Below, one piece after another: positions 58,537 to 64,000 of a stretch of 64,000 nucleotides of DNA. Source of the DNA: 55-13 sp037190145 (GTDB lineage: Bacteria > Armatimonadota > Fimbriimonadia > Fimbriimonadales > Fimbriimonadaceae); contig JBBCJU010000004.1 of the NCBI GenBank assembly GCA_037190145.1, forward strand, positions 62,001 through 126,000, in the 5' to 3' direction. A model generated the notes under the pieces. The model saw only the letters and a program-made list of their open reading frames with translations. It had not been told where the DNA came from and made no database searches. Position numbers and translations under genes: made by a program. Within the stretch, counting starts at the first letter, position 1. The number at the start of each line of letters is the position of its first letter.

Positions 58537-59797
58537 ATTGAGGCAGAGGCTTGCCCTTGGTTTCCGGCGCTAGCCACACGGCAACTAGACCGAATGCATA
58601 GATTCCGGCGGCGATGACAAACCCCATTGCCAGTGAGCCTGATTCACTGATGACCATTCCTGTAACCATGGGCATAATGATCGAGAAGATGCGGCCAACG
58701 TTGTAAGCCATTCCTGCGCCAGTTGCTCGAATGTGCTTCGGAAAGAGCTCGGGGAAGTATAGGGCGAGTGCGGATGAAATTCCAATGGCGAAGAAGTTAT
58801 AGACTGGCAAACTCCAGAGCAGGGTGTTGTAGTCTGTGCCTATCTGGACAATCATGATGGCGATGATGGGAGACATGAGAAAGAACATGCCAATTGTTCT
58901 TCTGCGGCCAATCCTTTCGCAAAGCCAGGGCACCAGGAGAACTCCGGCAAGGGTGCCGATGTGGGAGATAAGGGTTGCATAGCCTCTTCTCTCTTTCGCT
59001 AAAGAGGCCTCTATGCCTTTGTTTGCCGCATCCATAAGGTTTGGAGCCCAGAAAGACGCGGTACCCGCTCCTGTGACGACTACGGCCCCTATAACCATCG
59101 CAATTAGCGTATTGCGCCGAAGCTTCGGATCAGACCAGAGCTGAGCAAGAGGACTTCTTGCTTTGGACGCCGCATTGTTTGTGGATTCAGGTTCTTTGAT
59201 GAAAAACCGGATGACCACACAAATGAGAGCAGGAGCAATACCGACGAGGTACATCGCCTGCCACCCGTGTTTGCTCAGAGCAATCAGGGCGAGAGAAGTA
59301 AGGGCTGGCCCAATTGCTGCGGCACTTTGAAGGAACCCAGCGGCTGCGGCACGGGTCCTTTCCGGCATGACCTCAGCCACCAGTGCAGCACCTGCAGCCC
59401 ATTCTCCACCTACTCCCAGGGCGGTGATAAAGCGAGCGATACCCACTTGCCAAGGCTCTTGGCAGAACACGGTGAGACCAGTGAAAAGACTGTAAACCAG
59501 AATGGTCAGAGTAAGGGTTCGCGTCCTTCCCCATCGGTCGGCAAGGATGCCAAAGATGAGGCCGCCCAAAGCCCAGCCCGCCAAGAAAAAACCCTGAATA
59601 TTGCCCTCATATCGGGCTCCGTGCAAAGCATATTGTTCCGGGCCCATCATGTCTTTGAGCATGTCGCCTTTGGTCAGATTGAAAATGGCGGTGTCAAAGA
59701 CGTCGAACACCCAGCCTAGCCAGGCCACCAACAAAATGGTCCACTGGTACTTAGTCAGGCCCTTGTACCAAGCTAGGCGTGGTGCTGCTTCAGTCAT
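58535..59797 (-). CDS. MFS transporter, aromatic acid/sialic acid-like
   Basis: Twelve-helix major facilitator of 420 residues in the sugar/acid-symporter group. The N-terminal cytoplasmic motif KGLTKYQWTILLVAWLGWVF and DRWGRTRTLTL (motif A) are typical, as is the C-terminal LAPETKGKPLPQ. Related proteins import aromatic acids, sialic acid or lactate. Substrate cannot be assigned. Divergent from the PlsC gene and convergent with jag. Confidence 0.9.
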   Translation of the reverse strand: MTEAAPRLAWYKGLTKYQWTILLVAWLGWVFDVFDTAIFNLTKGDMLKDMMGPEQYALHGARYEGNIQGFFLAGWALGGLIFGILADRWGRTRTLTLTILVYSLFTGLTVFCQEPWQVGIARFITALGVGGEWAAGAALVAEVMPERTRAAAAGFLQSAAAIGPALTSLALIALSKHGWQAMYLVGIAPALICVVIRFFIKEPESTNNAASKARSPLAQLWSDPKLRRNTLIAMVIGAVVVTGAGTASFWAPNLMDAANKGIEASLAKERRGYATLISHIGTLAGVLLVPWLCERIGRRRTIGMFFLMSPIIAIMIVQIGTDYNTLLWSLPVYNFFAIGISSALALYFPELFPKHIRATGAGMAYNVGRIFSIIMPMVTGMVISESGSLAMGFVIAAGIYAFGLVAVWLAPETKGKPLPQ

Positions 59798-59838
59798 CTG
59801 GGGGAAGTTATAGCAGGATTCCGAGTAATCTCATAGAT

Positions 59839-60534
59839 ATGGCGAAGCATAACGACGGGTGGTATCGCTTCGTCAATTGGTTGGTTCGAACCTTCTTCTT
59901 TGGCGGGGTAACAGGGGGTTTGCGCTCAGTTGGGCGAGAGAATGTTCCCAAATCGGGTGCGGTGATTATCGCTCCGATTCATGTTAGCCACCTAGATCCG
60001 CCTGCAACGGGCTGCGCCATGCCTCATCGTCGCTTGCGGTTTATGGCGAAAGAGGAGCTGTTTAAAGGCATCTTCGGAAAGTTGATTGCCAGTTTAGGAG
60101 CCTATCCCGTGCATCGGGGAGAGGGAGACATGGAAGCAATCCGCAAATCCATTGAGATGCTTAACCAAGGGGAGGCGTTGCTTGTCCACCCGGAAGGGAC
60201 CCGTGGCGACGGTGTGCACATGCTTCCGATTAACAAGGGCGTAGCCATGCTGGCAAAACGAGCGGCTGTGCCCGTTGTTCCTGTGGGAATCATTGGCAGC
60301 AACATCGTGATGCCGCGGGGCAAAGCAAAGCGAAAACGGCATCGAATCACCGTTGTCTTTGGTAAACCGTTTACCTACGCTGAGATTGCACAAGGCGGAA
60401 ACGATCGGCAAGCGCGAGAAGAGTTCTGCAGAGTCTTAGCAGAACGAATCATGGAGCTTTGCAATGCGAATGGTTTTGCCATTCAACCGCCCGTCGCTGG
60501 TTCAGAACCGGACCGTGAGTTGAGCGCCCAGTAG
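59839..60534 (+). CDS. plsC: 1-acyl-sn-glycerol-3-phosphate acyltransferase
   Basis: Membrane-associated enzyme that makes phosphatidic acid from lysophosphatidic acid. The catalytic motif HVSHLDPPATG keeps the H-x4-D pattern, and the phosphate-binding loop HPEGTRGDG is intact. LGAYPVHRGEGDMEAIRKSI and VPVVPVGIIGS are also typical. 231 residues from ATG 59839; an upstream in-frame codon inside the MFS promoter region was rejected. Its product feeds cdsA, encoded elsewhere in the window. Its 3' end overlaps the convergent beta-barrel gene by 33 bases. Confidence 0.93.
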   Translation: MAKHNDGWYRFVNWLVRTFFFGGVTGGLRSVGRENVPKSGAVIIAPIHVSHLDPPATGCAMPHRRLRFMAKEELFKGIFGKLIASLGAYPVHRGEGDMEAIRKSIEMLNQGEALLVHPEGTRGDGVHMLPINKGVAMLAKRAAVPVVPVGIIGSNIVMPRGKAKRKRHRITVVFGKPFTYAEIAQGGNDRQAREEFCRVLAERIMELCNANGFAIQPPVAGSEPDRELSAQ

Positions 60535-61113
60535 GACATCTCTTCCTTCAAAGACAGCTCTGATTCCAATGTCTTTAACCGGCCGAACCTCAACTCCGGC
60601 AGATACCCGACGTCCGTCGTACTCAGAGAGAAATCGCACATAGTCGGTGAAAGGAAGGGATGCACCGATAAAGGGAGCATTGATGGCCCCGAAGTAGCCG
60701 CCAATGGTGATCTCGGCGGGAACACTTCCACTCACGGTATCAACGTAGCCATCCCGATTGGTGATGGCGATGAAGAACCTTCTTCCGTCTCGGGTGACTC
60801 CCAGGGCGTCTTGAATACCAAAGCTGAGGCCAGGGCCAATGCCGGTAATGGGAGGAATATAGTTGTACGAGATATCTATGGACGTACGCATCCGCCGACC
60901 ATCAAAAACTTCTCCGGTGATATGGGCATCTATCGCATCGGTAATGCCAGCTCCAATGTAGTACCGGCTGTTTCGGTTTCTCGATTGTTCTAGAAGTCCC
61001 TCGATCTTGATGGTATTCATCGAGATCTTGGTTGCAGTGGGAACGCTAATCACCTTATCTGCATGAGCAAAAGTCGAAGCACAAACGAAGACAATAGGAA
61101 GTAACCGACGCAC
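60502..61113 (-). CDS. Predicted beta-barrel outer-membrane protein
   Basis: Exported protein of 203 residues with a signal peptide ending FAHADK. The rest shows alternating hydrophobic/polar strands (RRMRTSIDISYNYI, RRFFIAITNRDGYV, RRVSAGVEVRPVKDIGIRAV) and ends in the aromatic residue Phe (AQLTVRF), the signature recognised by the BAM machinery. This implies an outer membrane in the organism. Family and function unknown. It lies upstream of the MsbA-like gene end on the minus strand but reads in the same direction after it. Confidence 0.75.
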   Translation of the reverse strand: MRRLLPIVFVCASTFAHADKVISVPTATKISMNTIKIEGLLEQSRNRNSRYYIGAGITDAIDAHITGEVFDGRRMRTSIDISYNYIPPITGIGPGLSFGIQDALGVTRDGRRFFIAITNRDGYVDTVSGSVPAEITIGGYFGAINAPFIGASLPFTDYVRFLSEYDGRRVSAGVEVRPVKDIGIRAVFEGRDVLLGAQLTVRF

Positions 61114-61154
61114 AGTTCACTTTACTTGACCGGCAAAGGCAATCGTTTGCAGAA

Positions 61155-62951
61155 CTATGCGCTTTGTTGCTCAAGAGCCACGCTGAACTGCTTTTGGTAA
61201 AGCCCAGCATACAAGCCGTTTTCTTTCGCGATAAGCTCGTGGTGAGTGCCCTGCTCGACGATAATGCCTTTCTCAAGCACTACGATGACATCCGCTTTGA
61301 CGATGGTTGAGAGACGGTGGGCAACGACAAAGCTGGTTCTGCCGGCAAGTAGATTATCGAGCGCGGTTTGGAGTTGAGCTTCAGTTTGCGAATCGAGAGA
61401 GGATGTGGCTTCATCCAGAATGAGAATTCGGGGGTCAGCCAGAAGCGCACGGGCAATGGCAATGCGCTGCTTTTCGCCAACCGAGAGTTTCACTCCGTCT
61501 TCACCAATCTTGGTTGCATAGCCATCGGGCAATTGCTCAATAGCTTCATGAATGTTTGCCGCAGTCGCAGCTTCTATAACCTCAATATCAGTTGCATCCA
61601 TCCGTCCATAGCGAATGTTTTCCATGACGGTGGTGTTGAAGAGGATGCTTTCTTGGGCGACGACTCCTACCTGCGCCCGATAGCTGAGGAGTTGAACATC
61701 CCGGAGATCGTGCCCATCAATTGTGATTTTCCCCTTCTGAGGATCGTAGTGGCGAAGTAGGAGACTTGTGATGGTTGTCTTTCCACTACCGCTAAACCCG
61801 ATGAGGGCGACCATCTGGCCTGCCGATACATTGAGGTTAAGGCCTTTAATGACGGGTTGGTTGGGTTCATACTCAAACCAAACATCTTCGAACTTAACGT
61901 CGCCGTGAATCTTCGGCATCGGGGGAGCCTGAGGGCTGTCATCCACGATACTCTTGATATCCAAGGTTCGGAAGATTCTTGCCATTGCGTTTTGCGCACG
62001 CGTGATCGGGTCAATGGCGACAAGAAACTGGATAATGGGTCCGTAGATGTAGGTTACGGAGTACATCAGGAACATAACGAGGGTGCCAGCACCGATCTTG
62101 CCCTGAAGGCACAACACCCCACCATACCAAAGCACAAGCCCTTGACCAATCCCGCAAAGCGCGTCGGCTGAAGTCCACAGCCCACCACCCAAAGCACCTT
62201 GTTTTACGTTTAAACCCATGAGTCCACGGGTGATGGCCATGAAGCCTCGGGATTCCCGTCGCTCTTGCCCAAAACTCTTTACAACCTGCACGCCGGAGAG
62301 CCGCTCTTGCATGACGCCAAACATGGTGTCTCGGCGTGCGCGAATATCTTCGCTTGTCTCTTGGAGCGGTTTTAGGAATCGGCGGAAATTGAGAATGTAA
62401 AACGGAACCGGGGTCAATGCCAACAAGGCTAACTGCCAGTTGATCAGGAAGAGGACAACAATGACGATGACAAACTGTACGGCCCCTGAAACAAGCGAAT
62501 TCAAGCTTCCTGTAATCAGGTTGTTAACCGTGCCTGCGTCATTGATGACATAGCTGACCAGCTTCCCTGTTTGGTTCTTCTCAAAGTAGGAAAGAGGGAG
62601 GCTTTGCATGTGGCGATAGAGCCGCTCACGCATGACGAGCAAAAACTTTTGCCCCATCAAAGACGTATAAACTCCCAAGGCGTACCCAAGGATTCCCTGC
62701 AAAATGGCAAAGACGACTACGTAGGTGAGGTAGACCACCGCATTGACGGGGATTCCCTTTTGAAGCTTGTTTACGATGTCTCCAAGGATGAGTGGGGGCA
62801 CGAAGCCAAATGCGGATTGGAGAATCGTTAGCGCGGAACAGGTGATAAGAAGCGCCAAGAATGGGCGCAGCTCTTTAGAGAGCCGTCTAAGAGATGAAGG
62901 CTGTTTTTCACCTTGCCGTTTACGTTCGTCGGGATCGTCAGAATTCGACAT
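61155..62951 (-). CDS. ABC exporter, fused permease-ATPase (MsbA/MdlB-like)
   Basis: Homodimer-type exporter of 598 residues. Six transmembrane helices (residues about 30-320) are followed by the ATPase: Walker A ALIGFSGSGKTTITSLLL, signature KLSVGEKQRIAIARALL, Walker B ILILDEATSSLD and the switch His in VVAHRLSTI. The signature is SVGEK where SGGQ is usual. Substrates of this group are lipids, lipid A precursors or drugs. The neighbouring outer-membrane protein gene 41 bases downstream may be co-transcribed. Divergent from phoU. Confidence 0.93.
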   Translation of the reverse strand: MSNSDDPDERKRQGEKQPSSLRRLSKELRPFLALLITCSALTILQSAFGFVPPLILGDIVNKLQKGIPVNAVVYLTYVVVFAILQGILGYALGVYTSLMGQKFLLVMRERLYRHMQSLPLSYFEKNQTGKLVSYVINDAGTVNNLITGSLNSLVSGAVQFVIVIVVLFLINWQLALLALTPVPFYILNFRRFLKPLQETSEDIRARRDTMFGVMQERLSGVQVVKSFGQERRESRGFMAITRGLMGLNVKQGALGGGLWTSADALCGIGQGLVLWYGGVLCLQGKIGAGTLVMFLMYSVTYIYGPIIQFLVAIDPITRAQNAMARIFRTLDIKSIVDDSPQAPPMPKIHGDVKFEDVWFEYEPNQPVIKGLNLNVSAGQMVALIGFSGSGKTTITSLLLRHYDPQKGKITIDGHDLRDVQLLSYRAQVGVVAQESILFNTTVMENIRYGRMDATDIEVIEAATAANIHEAIEQLPDGYATKIGEDGVKLSVGEKQRIAIARALLADPRILILDEATSSLDSQTEAQLQTALDNLLAGRTSFVVAHRLSTIVKADVIVVLEKGIIVEQGTHHELIAKENGLYAGLYQKQFSVALEQQSA

Positions 62952-63034
62952 CTCGGTTCGAATTGCGAAGTTTACGTTAAGTTGGCTTCAGAAAGGACCA
63001 TAATTCCTTCTGAATCGTGAATCCTTTGTAAAGG

Positions 63035-63697
63035 ATGGATAACCCTACCGCTTTGAGACAACAATTTAGCCAGATACTTGATGAGATACGTCGCGACGTC
63101 GTTCGCATGGGTGGTCGTGTTAACGACTTGGTTAAGCAAGCGGTGGACGCTGCCCTTACGGGCGACCTAGAATTGGCTCATGGGGTTATTGCGAACGACG
63201 ATGAGATCGACCGGTACGAGGAAGAGATTCATCGCCGTACCGTTTTGACGGTGCTTCAAGAAGCCCCCGTAGCGGCAGACTATCGATTTCTTGTTTCTGC
63301 GCTCGGTGTTGTCGGAGAAGTTGAGAAAGCGGCAGACGATGCCGTCAAGCTCGCACGACGAGTAAAGAAGCTTAGTGGTCACTTCCCAACTGAGATGAAG
63401 GTTGCTTTACAGGAGCTTGGTGAAGTCAGTCGTCAGATGTTTTCTGCTTCGCTGAAGCTGTTTACCGATTACTCTGAGGAACTTGCGCTTGAGATCATCG
63501 CTAATGATAAGGATGTAGACACCCGCTACTCCCAGGCTCGAAACCGAGTGATTGAGATGATTCGCGAGAATCCAGAAAACTCAGAGAACCTCATTCGCAC
63601 CATCGATTCATTCCACGCGTTGGAGCACGTGGCTGACCACGCGGTAGAGATTGCGCGCCGAATGAAGATGTTGTACGAAGCTCGGCCGAGTTCGTAG
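63035..63697 (+). CDS. phoU: PhoU-family phosphate regulator
   Basis: Cytoplasmic regulator of the Pst phosphate importer and the PhoR/PhoB pair. It has 220 residues with two three-helix PhoU domains, each with the metal-binding pattern: IANDDEIDRYEEEIHRRTV and IIANDKDVDTRYSQARNRVI. The FHALEHVADHAVEIARRM end is typical. There are no pst genes beside it. The gene downstream is convergent and ends 4 bases after phoU, so transcripts face each other. Confidence 0.95.
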   Translation: MDNPTALRQQFSQILDEIRRDVVRMGGRVNDLVKQAVDAALTGDLELAHGVIANDDEIDRYEEEIHRRTVLTVLQEAPVAADYRFLVSALGVVGEVEKAADDAVKLARRVKKLSGHFPTEMKVALQELGEVSRQMFSASLKLFTDYSEELALEIIANDKDVDTRYSQARNRVIEMIRENPENSENLIRTIDSFHALEHVADHAVEIARRMKMLYEARPSS

Positions 63698-63701
63698 GTT
63701 C

Positions 63702-64000
63702 CTACTCGGCCAAGGCAGCTTCTGTCAGCTCGGGATTCAATTGAATCGAAACTCGGGTGATTCGACGTCTCGCCATATTCTCCACTCTCATCTTTCCTAG
63801 CAGCGAATCAATAGCATCGCCGGGGCGTGGAACTCGCTCCAATGAATCAACCATCACTTGCGCGAGGGTGTCCGTATTCTCATCTGCTTCCAAGGGAAGG
63901 TGGAGGAAGTTGATGAGTTCATCCAATCGAACATCGGATTTTGCCGAAACGCGGCCTCCGGGAAAGACTTCAATATGGGGGCGTTCACTTTCAAGCGTAT
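63702..64000 (-). CDS. CorC/HlyC-type transporter-associated domain protein (C-terminal end only)
   Basis: The end of a leftward gene that enters from the right edge. The visible 99 codons include HIEVFPGGRVSAKSDVRLDE, then INFLHLPLEADENTDTLAQV and VPRPGDAIDSL, and RRITRVSIQLNPE. These match the CorC_HlyC transporter-associated domain that follows CBS domains in proteins of the hemolysin/MgtE-linked (CNNM-like) group. The full protein is probably a membrane-associated Mg/Co efflux protein, but the DUF21 and CBS parts lie outside. Confidence 0.9.
   Translation of the reverse strand, partial: TLESERPHIEVFPGGRVSAKSDVRLDELINFLHLPLEADENTDTLAQVMVDSLERVPRPGDAIDSLLGKMRVENMARRRITRVSIQLNPELTEAALAE

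Noticed and set aside
1..64000. CRISPR array, prophage or transposon
   Set aside because: No regularly spaced direct repeats, no integrase, transposase or phage structural genes, and no terminal inverted repeats around gene blocks.

Overview
The window looks like a chromosome segment from an Armatimonadota bacterium, most likely the Fimbriimonadia. The best marker is a pseudopilin (46972-47796) with the N-terminal signature FTLIELLVVIAIIAILAA followed by LFPVFAQAKE and a C-terminal AWADGHAK. Secreted proteins with this pattern are abundant in that phylum. Other genes fit a free-living heterotroph with a complex envelope: many lipoproteins, a predicted beta-barrel protein, a Spo0H/SigH-type sigma factor, GH78 and GH36 glycosidases, and a BTAD/STAND regulator. 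Base composition looks even. I see no phage, insertion sequence, CRISPR array, tRNA or rRNA, and no gene-free stretch longer than about 200 bases, so this is mostly core chromosome with lineage-specific genes between.

Layout. 1-5.1 kb (leftward): SigH-like sigma factor, a LuxR-type regulator with a degraded receiver, cdsA, an ABC ATPase and the start of valS. 5.2-7.7 kb: a Gly/Pro-rich PKD protein, YmdB phosphodiesterase and a secreted NTF2-like protein. 7.7-12.7 kb (leftward): an alkylation-repair pair (Ada-AlkA fusion plus Ogt), then recA-recX-rny. 12.8-17.1 kb: secreted proteins and an S9 peptidase. 17.3-24.6 kb (rightward): a four-gene operon of GH78 alpha-L-rhamnosidase, a fused ribose-type ATPase-permease, a second permease and a DapA-superfamily aldolase. 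24.7-29.5 kb (leftward): MFS exporter, a HEAT-like protein apparently split by a frameshift, an alpha/beta hydrolase and folD. 29.6-36.6 kb: GH36 alpha-galactosidase, M55 and M29 peptidases, and a leftward lipid/terpenoid cluster (PlsC-like, phytoene/squalene synthase, DUF2156). 36.7-42.5 kb: a rhomboid-like protein lacking the catalytic Ser, a GYF protein, NlpC/P60, purS-purQ, secreted and membrane proteins, and dus. 42.6-50.8 kb: BTAD/STAND regulator, acyltransferase 3, a pilin-lipoprotein-thioredoxin operon and prfC. 50.8-55.3 kb: YeiH, LURP-one-like, ASCH, hydrolase, DUF433 and a papain/NlpC-like secreted protein. 55.3-58.5 kb: rpmH-rnpA-yidD-yidC-jag with a good promoter. 58.5-64 kb: MFS, PlsC, a beta-barrel protein, an MsbA-like exporter, phoU and the end of a CorC/HlyC-type gene.

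How the genes work together. The GH78 operon is a self-contained route for cutting, importing and probably cleaving a deoxy-sugar acid, although its binding protein is missing here. The rpmH-jag block couples ribosome and RNase P synthesis to membrane protein insertion. Envelope functions (cdsA, two PlsC-like enzymes, DUF2156, CrtB-like, NlpC, M55) recur throughout.

The most unusual points are: an rnpA with no ATG, GTG or TTG start; the ATPase-permease fusion; the degraded-receiver regulator joined to cdsA; the PlsC/CrtB/DUF2156 cluster; the nested pairing potential between yidC and jag; and several long perfect intergenic hairpins without U-tracts. None can be shown to be a new system from sequence alone.
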